A stretch of 64,000 bases of DNA from Chelatococcus sp. HY11. GTDB taxonomy: Bacteria > Pseudomonadota > Alphaproteobacteria > Rhizobiales > Beijerinckiaceae. The DNA is taken from NCBI RefSeq assembly GCF_018398335.1, contig NZ_JAHBRX010000001.1:1922001-1986000 (forward strand), read 5' to 3'. This document shows positions 41,921-50,605 of the stretch, in pieces. Under the pieces are notes generated by a model. That model was not told where the DNA came from. It saw nothing but the letters and a program-made list of their open reading frames with translations, and searched no databases. The number at the start of each line of letters is the position of its first letter. Position 1 is the stretch's first letter. A program made the translations under genes and the position numbers.

Positions 41921-42394
41921 TCATCGCCGTATCGCCCCATGTTCACGCAGGATAACCGCGCGGACGTTCTGGAGCGTGGCGTACAGGAATGCCGTGGTCA
42001 GGCCGAACAGCAACATGCCGTTGAGCGCTTCCAACGCGCCGAGCATCTGCCACTCACTGGCTAGCCGAAGGTTGGCGTGGCCAAAGGTCGTCATCGCGCC
42101 GATCGAGTAGAGCATGGCCGCGCGGCCGTCAGGAAGCGCTCCCAACCACACATAGGCCACGGCCCAGACGATCGCCGCGATCGCGTGCAGAACCGTCGCT
42201 GCCAGAACGGTGGCCCCGACCACGATCGCGAAGGTCACGCGCGGGCTGCGCCAGACGTGTCTATGCTTCAGGCCGCTGTCGATGCCGATCTCTATGGTCC
42301 CGAGCCCGATAACGTGAATGGTCGACGCCAGCACGATGAGAGGCAGGCCCCATGACCAGTCCGCCATCCATGCCCCGGGCGTAAGCGCTTCCAT
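41921..42394 (-). CDS. Ion-channel-like membrane protein
   Basis: A 157-residue protein from ATG 42394, preceded by AGGAGC. It has three hydrophobic segments: residues about 14-36, 52-82 and 120-145, with a re-entrant pore-like stretch before the last, LYSIGAMTTFGHANL. This matches the two-TM potassium-channel pore of rhizobial ion-channel proteins, but the filter reads TTFGHA where TVGYG is canonical, so ion selectivity is doubtful. A cytoplasmic regulatory domain is absent. Function beyond membrane conductance cannot be claimed. Confidence 0.7.
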   Translation of the reverse strand: MEALTPGAWMADWSWGLPLIVLASTIHVIGLGTIEIGIDSGLKHRHVWRSPRVTFAIVVGATVLAATVLHAIAAIVWAVAYVWLGALPDGRAAMLYSIGAMTTFGHANLRLASEWQMLGALEALNGMLLFGLTTAFLYATLQNVRAVILREHGAIRR

Positions 42395-42703
42395 AGTCGC
42401 TCCTTTTGATGTGCACGGTCTCGCCAGAAGCATTGCCACGGAGGGTGCTGCAGATATCGCCCGCGCATGAGTGACGAGAGTTTAAGGCGACCACGGCAGC
42501 TCCAGGGTCAATCCGCACGCCGACAGAGGTAGGTTACGGTATGTTCTGTAGCGTAGGCCGCCCCTGAGGCGCACGGCCTGCGAGGCCGGAAAGCCTCATA
42601 GACTCACCAAGGAAATGGCCTGCCCGATCAGACCCGGCCGGAAAGCCGATGGCCTATTTATACAACCATGGCGAGATAACCGGGCATCGTCCGAATGCAC
42701 GTG
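42395..42703. other. Intergenic gap before the ion-channel gene
   Basis: About 309 bases between the stop of the TPR regulator gene and the channel start, both minus strand. No gene seen. Two GGCCGGAAAGCC motifs (near 42580 and 42638) form a small direct repeat. Confidence 0.45.
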
Positions 42704-44524
42704 CTAATGCTGCATCCCCGTCGCTGCTTTCGAAGCAAGGGGAACCGGAAACCCGGCCTCGCGGGCGGCGTCGGTCAGTATACGCCGGTCTTCGGGGCGG
42801 AAATTGCGCTTTGCGAGTTCATTGTCCAGATCGTCGAAGAATCGCGGTCGCATGGCCAGGAACTGCCTACGGCTTGCAGCCGCCTCCGCATTCAACCCGG
42901 CACGGGCGAAGATGAGCGCCGCGATCACGTGATAGAGGGGGAATTTCTGAAGGTCCGCCCGGCGGATGAAGGTGATGGCGCGGGCCATGTCGCCTTGCAT
43001 GTAGGCCGCGAACCCAAGCATGCCGGCATAGAAGCCGGCATTGCCGGGATTACGGAGGAGCGCCTCCTCGATGATCGACGCTCCGCGCTGCCACTCCCCG
43101 GCTTGCGCCAGGCGGCTGCCGTATTCGCCTAGAAATTCGGTGTCGTTGGCGTTCAGCGCATAGGCATGGGCGCCCACGCGCAGTGCCTCCTCGGGCTCAC
43201 CGACAAAGAACAGCGCCATCATCAGCGCCTGATGCGCGCGAACGCTTTCCGGATCGAGCCGCACCGCCCGCCTGGCGGCATCCAGGGCGCGCTCCAGGGG
43301 GCGCCTATCGGGCCGGGTATTGAACCCGAAGCGGTCCTCGTCGAGATAAATATATGACAGCATCGCCCAGGCGGTGGCATAGGTCGGATGCAGGCTGACA
43401 GCGCGTTCCAGGCAGCTCCGGACAGCCGCATGCGCTTCGGCGCTCAGAACCTCCCGATATCCATAGAATCGCAAGGTGCAGCCATAGGCCTCGAGATCGT
43501 CCGGCGGCGCGTTAGCCGTACGTCGCTCGTCTGCCTGGAAAATGATGCCATAGGGCTGCGCGACCGCGGTCGCTACCTTATTCGCAAGCTCAACCTCAAT
43601 CTTGAAGAGATCTCCAGAGCGCAAATCCTCCTCATAGGCGTTGGACCAGATGATCGTGGAGGTACCCGCGTCCACGACCCTCGCGGTCACCCTGAAACGC
43701 CCGTCAAAAACCCGCACCGCGCCTTCAAGAACATAGCGTACGCCGAGCATGCGATGAAGATCGGCCACCCCCGCTCCAGCGGGCAGGCTCCTCGAGGTTT
43801 CGCTGCCGATAATTCTGAGTTCTTTGAAACGCGCGATTTGCGACAGGACATCTTCTGTCAAGCCGGCCGCATAGAGCGCGCTGTTGCCGTCCCCTCCCAG
43901 ATCCACAAAAGGCCGGACGAGCACAGATGGACCGCCCTGGAACGTACTTGGATTGACGGTTGACTGTCTGAAAAGACCGGATTCAATCACGGCGTAGACT
44001 ACACCGAGGAGGACGACGCCAACGGCGACGGCGACCACAGCCCACCGGTGGAAAAGGTGACGCGGCGCGACTTTGTGCGTTTCCACCGCCGGGGGATCGG
44101 ATCTCAACGCCTCCGTCTCGACAACCGGAAGGCTTTCCGGATGACGCCGCGCGAAGACGGGCACGTACCCCCCTTTTGGGATGTCGATCAGGACCGGATC
44201 ATCCTGCCCGGCGACGAGATAGTAACGCTCGAGGGCGCGCCGCAGCCGCCCAGCTTCGATCCGCACGACCGGATCGTTCTGCGTGTCGAAGGTTTCGTCG
44301 CGACCAAATACCTCGATCGCGATCGAGAAGGCCTTGATACGCGCAGACCGCCCTTCCAGGGTCTCTTCCACGATATAGCGCAGGAAATTGCGCGCCCTCT
44401 CGGGCGCCCTGAATTCCGGGCTGCTCAGGATCCGCTCGCATTGGGCGCGCGCGTCCTCGGGGGATACGTCCGGGCAAAACTCGGCCCGCAGGTCCCCGGC
44501 AGGAGTCATGTCCGCACCTGCCAT
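42704..44524 (-). CDS. Membrane-bound TPR protein with winged-helix-like N-terminus
   Basis: A 606-residue protein; ATG 44524 is assumed, with GTG 44542 and ATG 44509 possible. Residues about 20-110 (FLRYIVEETLEGRSARIKAF, then FDTQNDPVVRIEAGRLRRAL) match an N-terminal domain typical of alphaproteobacterial TPR/adenylate-cyclase-like regulators. One membrane helix follows (about 155-180), then a TolB-N-like domain (PSVLVRPFVDLG, GLTEDVLSQIARF, RYVLEGAVR, about 205-330) and several TPR-like helical repeats. No cyclase catalytic domain is present. It may sense periplasmic state or act as an envelope assembly factor. Divergent from a small gene at 44652. Confidence 0.8.
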   Translation of the reverse strand: MAGADMTPAGDLRAEFCPDVSPEDARAQCERILSSPEFRAPERARNFLRYIVEETLEGRSARIKAFSIAIEVFGRDETFDTQNDPVVRIEAGRLRRALERYYLVAGQDDPVLIDIPKGGYVPVFARRHPESLPVVETEALRSDPPAVETHKVAPRHLFHRWAVVAVAVGVVLLGVVYAVIESGLFRQSTVNPSTFQGGPSVLVRPFVDLGGDGNSALYAAGLTEDVLSQIARFKELRIIGSETSRSLPAGAGVADLHRMLGVRYVLEGAVRVFDGRFRVTARVVDAGTSTIIWSNAYEEDLRSGDLFKIEVELANKVATAVAQPYGIIFQADERRTANAPPDDLEAYGCTLRFYGYREVLSAEAHAAVRSCLERAVSLHPTYATAWAMLSYIYLDEDRFGFNTRPDRRPLERALDAARRAVRLDPESVRAHQALMMALFFVGEPEEALRVGAHAYALNANDTEFLGEYGSRLAQAGEWQRGASIIEEALLRNPGNAGFYAGMLGFAAYMQGDMARAITFIRRADLQKFPLYHVIAALIFARAGLNAEAAASRRQFLAMRPRFFDDLDNELAKRNFRPEDRRILTDAAREAGFPVPLASKAATGMQH

Positions 44525-44651
44525 GCTCTTACCCGAACGCACACCGAGCTGCCCCCACCCCAGGATCGCGGCAATGCCACGTTCACTACCGTAACATACT
44601 CCCCAAACGGCCGCGATAGGGCTCAGATGCCGGGATCAGAGGGGCCATGTC

Positions 44652-44903
44652 ATGCACCGAGGCGTGCTAGCCGCAATCCAGCATTGTCCCGGCCGGCGCC
44701 GGGCGATTGAGGAACTCGCTCTGCAAAGCGAGAGCTTCCGTCTGCTCTGCGGCGACCTCGCCGACGCGGAAGCGGCCTTACGCAATTGGGAGAATGCGGA
44801 TGTGCCGCTCAAGGAGGAACGCTGCGCGGAGTATAAGTCACTTGTCGCCAGCCTCGCCGCTGAAATTGGGGAAATCATGGATGCGCGCTATCCGCGCGAG
44901 TGA
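44652..44903 (+). CDS. Small hypothetical protein
   Basis: An 83-residue acidic helical protein (EELALQSESFRLLCGDLADA, EIGEIMDARYPRE). No signal peptide or membrane segment. The GC pattern of codons fits a real gene, and homologues of this helical type with LCxDLxxAExAL pattern occur as short hypotheticals in Rhizobiales, as I recall. The start has no strong Shine-Dalgarno. It precedes the outer-membrane protein gene by about 100 bases. No function is claimed. Confidence 0.6.
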   Translation: MHRGVLAAIQHCPGRRRAIEELALQSESFRLLCGDLADAEAALRNWENADVPLKEERCAEYKSLVASLAAEIGEIMDARYPRE

Positions 44904-45007
44904 TCCTGACTTTACAAGAAACGACGATCATGACTTCTTGTGTCGATCGCAGTATTGGCGATGCTGGTGATCACGAACCATGGTCTCCGACCAGAAGGAT
45001 CAATGCC

Positions 45008-45823
45008 ATGGTGAGACTTCTGCGGAGGGCGGTCGGTGTCCTTTGCCTGCTGCTGGCGCAGCCGAGCTTTGCGGCGGATCTCGCGACAACCCCGCCTCCT
45101 CCCGTTCCACCGCCGTCAATTCCAGCCGGCTGGACCTTCCAGGCGACGCTCTATGGCTGGGCGACAGCCCTCAACGGGACGGTGGGGATACGCAACCTGC
45201 CGCCAGCAAAAGTCGATGCCTCTTTCGGCGACATTCTGAAGAATCTCGACGGCGCCATCATGGGCGCCTTTCTCGCCAAAAACGGCGACTGGATGTTCCT
45301 GACCGATCTCGTCTGGGCGCAGCTTTCGGACGATGCCAAACTGAAGTTCGCCAACGAACCGACCTTGAAGCTCAAGCAACGTCTGCTTATCGCCTCGGCT
45401 ATAGCGGGCTATCGCCTCCCCCTTGGCAATCCCGACCTCGAGCTCAGCGTCACAGCAGGCGTGCGCTTCCAGCGTCTGACGCTCGACACGACCCTTGTGC
45501 CTGGAGCCGTTCCTTTTGTCGGCTTTAAGAATGATCAAACAAAGGCTTGGATCGACCCCATTGTCGGTCTTGCGCTGCAATATCGCATCAACGAGCGCTG
45601 GTTCCTCAACGCGCTCGCCGATATCGGTGGCTTCGGCGTAGGCTCGCAGTTGACATCGCAAGGCCTGGTATCCGTCGGCTACAAATGGACGGAGAGCTTC
45701 TCCACAGCCGTCGGCTACCGTGCGCTCTATACGGATTACAAAGGCAGTGGCACCCGCACCGGAACCTTCCGCTACGACACAACCATGCACGGCCCGTTCC
45801 TAAGCATGGCCGTGCACTTTTGA
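45008..45823 (+). CDS. Putative outer-membrane protein
   Basis: A 271-residue protein from ATG 45008. The signal peptide MVRLLRRAVGVLCLLLAQPS ends with FAA-D, followed by a Pro-rich segment (TTPPPPVPPPSIPAGW). The rest alternates hydrophobic and polar residues like a beta barrel (WTFQATLYGWATALNGTVG, YRINERWFLNALADIGGFG), and the last residue is Phe (SMAVHF), the outer-membrane insertion signal. Similar proteins are annotated as outer-membrane beta-barrel proteins without known ligand. It is a likely porin-like or structural barrel. Confidence 0.75.
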   Translation: MVRLLRRAVGVLCLLLAQPSFAADLATTPPPPVPPPSIPAGWTFQATLYGWATALNGTVGIRNLPPAKVDASFGDILKNLDGAIMGAFLAKNGDWMFLTDLVWAQLSDDAKLKFANEPTLKLKQRLLIASAIAGYRLPLGNPDLELSVTAGVRFQRLTLDTTLVPGAVPFVGFKNDQTKAWIDPIVGLALQYRINERWFLNALADIGGFGVGSQLTSQGLVSVGYKWTESFSTAVGYRALYTDYKGSGTRTGTFRYDTTMHGPFLSMAVHF

Positions 45824-46261
45824 ATGGTCCTTACACCGCTGGACCTGTGGAAGCGCTGCTATCATTCTGTTTCACTGCCCGAGACACAACACAACCGTCA
45901 CAGCAACCCAGACGCTCAAAGCAACTTAACGATCAGAAGAAATTCATAGTTTTCTTCACCTGACGAGAATTCGGCCTTGCCGGCTTTACCAAGGCATGGT
46001 TTCGTTAGTTTGCTTCGTGGGGCTGGGAGGGAACTAAGATGGATCTGTTTGGGGGGCATCTTAGTTTCAGGGGGCCTATCGGGGCCCCCGGTCGCTTCAT
46101 CAAAAAGGCAGCCATTTTCAGAAATGTGCCTGAGGCGGCCGGGGAACTATGGTCTGTCAAGATCGTGATGCGGTGATCGGAGTAAGGAGCGAGCCGCTAC
46201 AGGGCACTACTTTAAATCTGCGCATCAGCATAAGCCTTATCCAACATTTGCCGGCTGCATT
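45824..46261. other. Intergenic region with strong hairpins
   Basis: About 438 bases between convergent genes. No convincing protein gene. It contains two adjacent hairpins at 46032-46089, listed separately, which may terminate one or both transcripts or belong to a small RNA. Confidence 0.5.
46032..46089. other. Adjacent hairpins, possible terminator or small RNA
   Basis: AACTAAGATG (46032-46041) pairs with CATCTTAGTT (46057-46066), 10 bp perfect; four bases later GGGGGCC (46070-46076) pairs with GGCCCCC (46083-46089). The spacing and perfection argue for selection, but no T run follows. Confidence 0.5.
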
Positions 46262-46570
46262 CTAGTTCTTCCCTCGACACAGCCAGCCAACCATAAAGCC
46301 AATGAGACCCGCGGCGAGGAGGCTGCCCATCGGCTGCTCTTCGACCCGCCGGCCGATCGCGTGCACGCCTTCGTCATAATAGGCGCGCCCGGCGTCTGCG
46401 ACATCTGCCACCCGCTCCTTCGCCACGCCATAGGCGTGCTGGGTCGCGCCAGCGACTTGATCCACCATCCCGTCGGCGCGCATCCGGCCGCTGCCAATCG
46501 CCTCCCCTATAGCTTCCTTCGCTCGGCCCCCAAGCTCGGTAACGGTACCCTTGACCTCATCTTTGTTCAT
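46262..46570 (-). CDS. CsbD-like protein with C-terminal membrane anchor
   Basis: A 102-residue protein starting at ATG 46570 behind AAGGAGG, five bases away; the upstream in-frame MNKEAS start is weaker. The N-terminal half (NKDEVKGTVTELGGRAKEAI) has the CsbD-type helical pattern; the last 20 residues (GSLLAAGLIGFMVGWLCRGK) are a glycine-zipper membrane helix as in YqjD/ElaB proteins, which tether ribosomes or other partners to the membrane in stationary phase. General stress function is family-based. Confidence 0.8.
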   Translation of the reverse strand: MNKDEVKGTVTELGGRAKEAIGEAIGSGRMRADGMVDQVAGATQHAYGVAKERVADVADAGRAYYDEGVHAIGRRVEEQPMGSLLAAGLIGFMVGWLCRGKN

Positions 46571-47100
46571 ACTCGCCTCCTTGTTCATCATGGTAGCTAA
46601 ACGCTGAAATTGCCCAATGGTTCGCATGGGCTGCGACACAGGGTGGAAAGCCTCACCGCTCCGCCCGGCCAGAATCGGGAGGAACGTCCTTGGGCAGCCC
46701 CCAAGCCGCGGGCGCACGGATCGCGCAAACGACAAATTTCTCAATCTTTTCAAGAGTATAATTAAATAATACCTTGCCAATCGCGACGCGACATGGTTCG
46801 GTGATAAGCTTCTCGGGGCTATCGCTCGCCGTTGGCGGTGTGGGGACCGTCACAACCCGCGATGCTGAGAGTTCAGAGGGCCGAAGCCCTCGATCGCCTC
46901 CGCCCCCGGACATGGTGATCGAGGGCGGGCCCGCTCTCTTGAGACGCAGCGCGCCGCTTCTCAACGATCTGGCCCACTTCCACAGCTATTAGGGCTCGAT
47001 CTTGGCCATGGTCCTTGACGCTGGAGCAGGCTCGGCTTGCCTTGAACAAGCGAACGCCATCCACGTCAGGTTTGCTCCGTGCGACGCGCGTCCGGCGCTC
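46571..47100. other. Intergenic gap, nothing convincing
   Basis: About 530 bases. Short reading frames (46774-46992 plus; 46873-47064 minus) lack Shine-Dalgarno sites and protein-like composition. AT-rich DNA near 46740-46775 (AGAGTATAATTAAATAATAC) may hold a promoter. Confidence 0.4.
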
Positions 47101-48042
47101 TCAAAACGGATTGATGTAGTTCAGAATAGCGATCTGCCGCAGGAGCACCTTGCGGATAACGTGGGCGGGCTTGACATGGCTGGTGAATATCGCTGCCTCC
47201 CCTGTCGCCCCTGCTGGCAGCAAGCTTGCGAAAGCCCGGTCATCCAGCCGCATCCGGACGACGAAGGGAGCGGACTGAATGGCGACTGGCGCGACCGCCA
47301 CCCCCGAGACCTGAGTCTGGCCCGTCGCGATCGCCTGCAACACACTCTCGACCCGCCCCGCGAAGATCTGGCCCGGGGCAAATTTGAAGGTGATCTCGAC
47401 GGGTTGTCTCGGCTCCACATAGCGCGCATCGATCTGGTTGATTTCGACCCCGATGATCGTGTCCGACGTGTCGATAAACGCCATCACCGGCGAGAGCGGC
47501 AGATTGCTGACACGGGCACCCTTGCGAAGCGCAACATTGGTCACATAACCAGCCGCTGGCGCACGTACCGAGGTTTTTTCGAGATTCCACTCGGCGCTGA
47601 CAAGTTGCGCTTTCAACTGGTCGACCTCCGCCTGCCGCTCCTCGACATCAAAAGCCCGCCCCGTGCCACGGGCCTGCAACTGTGACATCTGGTCGAGACG
47701 CGTCTCCTGAAGCTTAAGCTGTGCCTTCAGCGCATCGACTTGCGCCTGGAAAGGGACCGGATCAATCCGAAACAACAGATCACCCGCCTCGAGCGGTTCA
47801 TTGGCCTGAACAGGAACCTCGACAACTTCTCCCGCGACCTCTGGAACAATAGCAACCGATTGACGAACCACCAGCGCCGGCCCCTGCGGCGCGCCCCAGT
47901 TCATCGGTATGAACAACCCGACAAGGAGCAGTAGAAACACAATGACCGGCGAGACCTTCCAGAAGAGATTGAAAGGAACGATCCTCAGCTTCACCAAGAT
48001 GAACAGGAGGGCGAGATAGGTGTTGAGAAGGACGACGATCAT
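47101..48042 (-). CDS. yiaV: HlyD-family membrane fusion protein (YiaV-like)
   Basis: A 313-residue periplasmic adaptor. Two hydrophobic segments (residues about 3-20 and 30-47) anchor it, then a first lipoyl half (VAIVPEVAGEVVEVPVQANE), a coiled-coil hairpin (about 95-150: QVDALKAQLKLQETRLDQM), a second lipoyl half (VRAPAAGYVTNVALRKG) and the beta-barrel domain. It overlaps the DUF3302 gene by four bases, the arrangement of E. coli yiaW-yiaV. No inner-membrane pump is adjacent, so its transporter partner is unknown. Confidence 0.88.
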   Translation of the reverse strand: MIVVLLNTYLALLFILVKLRIVPFNLFWKVSPVIVFLLLLVGLFIPMNWGAPQGPALVVRQSVAIVPEVAGEVVEVPVQANEPLEAGDLLFRIDPVPFQAQVDALKAQLKLQETRLDQMSQLQARGTGRAFDVEERQAEVDQLKAQLVSAEWNLEKTSVRAPAAGYVTNVALRKGARVSNLPLSPVMAFIDTSDTIIGVEINQIDARYVEPRQPVEITFKFAPGQIFAGRVESVLQAIATGQTQVSGVAVAPVAIQSAPFVVRMRLDDRAFASLLPAGATGEAAIFTSHVKPAHVIRKVLLRQIAILNYINPF

Positions 48043-48299
48043 CCCGTCGCCTCCGTCTCAGCCGAAGGCTGACGGGGCTTGGTGGGCATATCGACATAGG
48101 CCCAGATCAACACGATGGGCCAGAACACGAAACCGAAAAAGAGCGTCACCCAACCGCCGACCGTGACCGCCTCCGCCCAGGGGTGGCCGCGCCTCTTGGC
48201 AATTATTCCCGGCAACATCGCCATGAAGATGACCACGAAGGCTGAACTGGCGACCAGAACGATAAGAACGATCCACGCGAAAATATCCAACCCGCTCAT
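48039..48299 (-). CDS. yiaW: DUF3302 inner-membrane protein (YiaW-like)
   Basis: An 86-residue protein from ATG 48299 with GGGAG upstream. Two membrane helices (LDIFAWIVLIVLVASSAFVV; VGGWVTLFFGFVFWPIVLIW) flank the short motif PGIIAKRRGHPWAEAV, which identifies DUF3302. It precedes and overlaps the yiaV-like adaptor gene, the conserved pair of envelope efflux accessory genes whose substrate is not established. Confidence 0.88.
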   Translation of the reverse strand: MSGLDIFAWIVLIVLVASSAFVVIFMAMLPGIIAKRRGHPWAEAVTVGGWVTLFFGFVFWPIVLIWAYVDMPTKPRQPSAETEATG

Positions 48300-48674
48300 C
48301 GCAACTATCTCCCGTTGCAGCCCCTGCGCGCAGGTGGAGAAACAAGCTTCCCGCCATTCGTTCAGACCACGGAAGCATGCGCCGGATGTCGGCGTGGAGC
48401 AACATGGAAACCGCGACCGCGAGAGCCTCGGCGGACAACCCGCCTCCCCCACGCCAGCAGCGTTTCTCCGTCATAGACGTTATCCGGATAGTGTTCCGAC
48501 AAGCCAGAGGACGACGCGTTAAGAATTGGCCCGGACCCAAAAGGACCCCGCGAAATCCGACAGATCATAGCGGCAGCCTTTCAGGAAGCGGCTGTTGGCT
48601 TTGATAGCCCCATTTTGGGCAACCCGGAGACGCTGGGCTTGCATCGCAACTCATATCGTAATAAACGAAGTTAC
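48300..48674. promoter_or_regulatory. Divergent region yiaW / Rrf2 regulator
   Basis: About 375 bases with no supported gene. The right end, ATATCGTAATAAACGAAGTT just before ATG 48675, contains CGTAATAAACG, an imperfect dyad that could be an operator for the Rrf2 protein. Confidence 0.3.
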
Positions 48675-49133
48675 ATGAAAAGAGACAGTCGCCTCTCCTC
48701 GGTCCTGCACGCACTTCTGCACATGGCCGCCCATGACAGGCCGATGACCTCGGACACCCTTGCGGCTTGCATGGGAGCCAATCCGGTTGTGGTCAGGCGC
48801 ACCATGGCGGGTTTGCGCGAGGCGGGCTTCGTGCGCTCCGGGAAAGGCCATAACGGCGGATGGACGATCGCCTGCGATCTTAGCACCGTGTCACTGCGGG
48901 ATATTCACCAGGCTCTCGGTGAACCCGCGATCTTCGCGATCGGCAATCGCAACGAAACGCCGGAATGCCTCGTCGAGCAATCCGTGAACGCCGCGCTGGA
49001 CGATGCTTTCGCGGCAGCCGAAGACCTGCTGATGCAGAGGTTTGGAAGCGTGACCCTCGCCGCGTTGGCCGAAGACTTCTCACACCGTCTCGCCGCGCGC
49101 CGACACAAGAAGGATCTCCCTCATGTCATATGA
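48675..49133 (+). CDS. Rrf2-family transcriptional regulator
   Basis: A 152-residue regulator. The winged helix spans residues about 1-80 (SSVLHALLHMAAHDRPMTSD, RRTMAGLREAGFVRSGKG, NGGWTIACDLSTVSLRDI), the standard Rrf2 layout. The three closely spaced Fe-S cysteines of IscR/NsrR are missing; only single Cys residues at ACMGAN, TIACDL and PECLVE are present, so it is more like the YwnA branch. Its gene overlaps the flavoprotein gene by 11 bases, so it probably controls that gene in response to a thiol-reactive or redox signal. Confidence 0.87.
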   Translation: MKRDSRLSSVLHALLHMAAHDRPMTSDTLAACMGANPVVVRRTMAGLREAGFVRSGKGHNGGWTIACDLSTVSLRDIHQALGEPAIFAIGNRNETPECLVEQSVNAALDDAFAAAEDLLMQRFGSVTLAALAEDFSHRLAARRHKKDLPHVI

Positions 49134-50007
49134 TGTCATCGTCGTTGGCGGCAGCTATGCTGGCATGTCCGCCGCGCTGCAGATCGCTCGCGCGCGGCGC
49201 AATATCATGGTGATCGACGCCGGCGTCCGCCGCAATCGCTTCGCAGCCCATTCCCACGGCTTCCTGGGGCAGGATGGGGTGGATCCGGCGCAGATAGCCG
49301 CCACAGCCCGCGAACAGCTCGTTGCCTATCCCAACGTCGTGTGGACGGAGGGACAGGCTGACCATGCCGCAAAGGACGATCGCGGCTTCACTGTCATGAT
49401 GCGGGATGGTGCGGAGCATCGCTCCAGCAGGCTTGTGCTGGCGCTTGGCGTGACCGACACCTTGCCAGAGATTCCTGGATTGCAAGAGCGTTGGGGCAGG
49501 AGCGTTTTTCATTGCCCCTACTGCCACGGCTTTGAGCTCGGCGGCGGGCCACTGGGCGTGTTGGCTGTCGGCGACGTGTCGATGCATCAGGCGATACTGA
49601 TCCCGGAGTGGGGGCCGACGACGCTTCTCACCAATGGCGCGTTCGAACCAACTTCCGAACAGCTCATGGAACTTGATAGCCGATCCGTCACCGTCGAGCG
49701 AACACCGGTCGCCCGCATCACGGGCGGAGCCGACGTCGAACTCGCTGACGGACGCGTGCTCTCACTCGCCGGTCTCTTCACCGCCAGCCGCACGCGGCCC
49801 TCCAGTTCGCTCGCGGATGATCTGGGCTGCGCGCTGGACGAGGGTCCGCTCGGTCCATTTCTGCGCACCGACGCGATGAAGGCAACAAGCATTCCGGGCG
49901 TCTTCGCCTGCGGCGACGCGGCACGGGGAGCGGGATCCGTATCACTCGCCGTCGGCGACGGAGCGCTCGCCGGAGCGGCCGTTCATCGATCTCTGATCCT
50001 TGGATAG
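49123..50007 (+). CDS. Thioredoxin-reductase-like FAD/NAD(P)-dependent oxidoreductase
   Basis: A 294-residue flavoprotein. The FAD motif is YDVIVVGGSYAGMSAALQIA; the redox-active pair is CPYC (HCPYCHGFEL); the second FAD site is GVFACGDAARG. The NAD(P)-binding part, GGPLGVLAVGDVSMH, lacks a classical GxGxxG, so pyridine-nucleotide use is uncertain. Members linked to Rrf2 genes are known in many proteobacteria and are thought to reduce low-molecular-weight thiols or dithiols. It is cotranslated with the preceding regulator. Confidence 0.88.
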   Translation: MSYDVIVVGGSYAGMSAALQIARARRNIMVIDAGVRRNRFAAHSHGFLGQDGVDPAQIAATAREQLVAYPNVVWTEGQADHAAKDDRGFTVMMRDGAEHRSSRLVLALGVTDTLPEIPGLQERWGRSVFHCPYCHGFELGGGPLGVLAVGDVSMHQAILIPEWGPTTLLTNGAFEPTSEQLMELDSRSVTVERTPVARITGGADVELADGRVLSLAGLFTASRTRPSSSLADDLGCALDEGPLGPFLRTDAMKATSIPGVFACGDAARGAGSVSLAVGDGALAGAAVHRSLILG

Positions 50008-50351
50008 CGTCGATCGGTCCCCAACAGGCTCGAACACGCAGCTCCCCCATGCCAACTGAGGCCTCAACGGCATAGCCCGGCCTTTTCAGCGGCGGATATC
50101 ACCCGAGCCCGCGCGTGGCCTCCGCCACGCGCTCAATACGGGCGGTCAAATTTCACATAACAATAGTGTATTTAAAAAATCTACCCTGTGAAGAACGTAT
50201 TTAATTGACAAATTTCATAGACCGTTGGATTTTATGTGTACTGGCTCGTTTTGAGGCAGCCGCGGGCATTTGAGCTAGCAGCTTGCGCCGCGTTACCAAA
50301 CGCTAAAGCGCCACGACATCGTTTCGTGGGCCCTCATTGATGGAGGACCTT
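50008..50351. promoter_or_regulatory. Promoter region of the sulfur operon
   Basis: About 345 bases, AT-rich between 50150 and 50240. TTGACA at 50205-50210 with a 17-base spacer to GATTTT is a possible promoter. GGAGG at 50342-50346 is the ribosome-binding site of the leader ORF. Confidence 0.45.
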
Positions 50352-50435
50352 ATGCACCATTCCAGCATTTGCATCCGCTCTCGAGCCGTTCATTTGAGCT
50401 GTCTTCGGATCGCGCGTCGGAATTCGTGTCGCTGA
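50352..50435 (+). CDS. Putative cysteine-containing leader peptide
   Basis: A 27-codon ORF with a strong Shine-Dalgarno (GGAGG, five bases from the ATG). It begins MHHSSICIRSRAVHL and has Cys at residues 7, 17 and 26, with an Arg-rich second half. It lies 170 bases ahead of a rhodanese gene. Short Cys-bearing leader ORFs ahead of sulfur genes are known regulators in Actinobacteria, and the SRxVxLxxLR pattern here is reminiscent of them; homology is not proven. Too short for routine gene finding. Confidence 0.5.
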   Translation: MHHSSICIRSRAVHLSCLRIARRNSCR

Positions 50436-50582
50436 ACGAAATATTTCAAGCAAGCACTCTCTACAGCTAAGCCGTTTCTTCAGAACTCCGATGTCTAGAC
50501 GACTTTCGGTTCGGTTTTGATCGCGCGTGCGAGGCGTATTCTCATCCCGTCAGCTCATGATGATCTGATCGATATCGCAGGA

Positions 50583-50600
50583 CCACTCTCGGGGAGGTGG
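50583..50600 (+). promoter_or_regulatory. Hairpin burying the rhodanese Shine-Dalgarno
   Basis: CCAC and CTC pair with GAG and GTGG around GGG, with one bulged T: seven pairs in 18 bases. The 3' arm contains GGGAGGTGG, the ribosome-binding site of ATG 50606. It is positioned to let translation respond to events on the upstream leader ORF. Inference from sequence only. Confidence 0.4.
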
Positions 50601-50605
50601 AATCA

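Noticed and set aside
46774-46992. A 72-codon plus-strand frame
   Set aside because: Low-complexity Ser/Pro/Arg composition and no ribosome-binding site; best regarded as non-coding.
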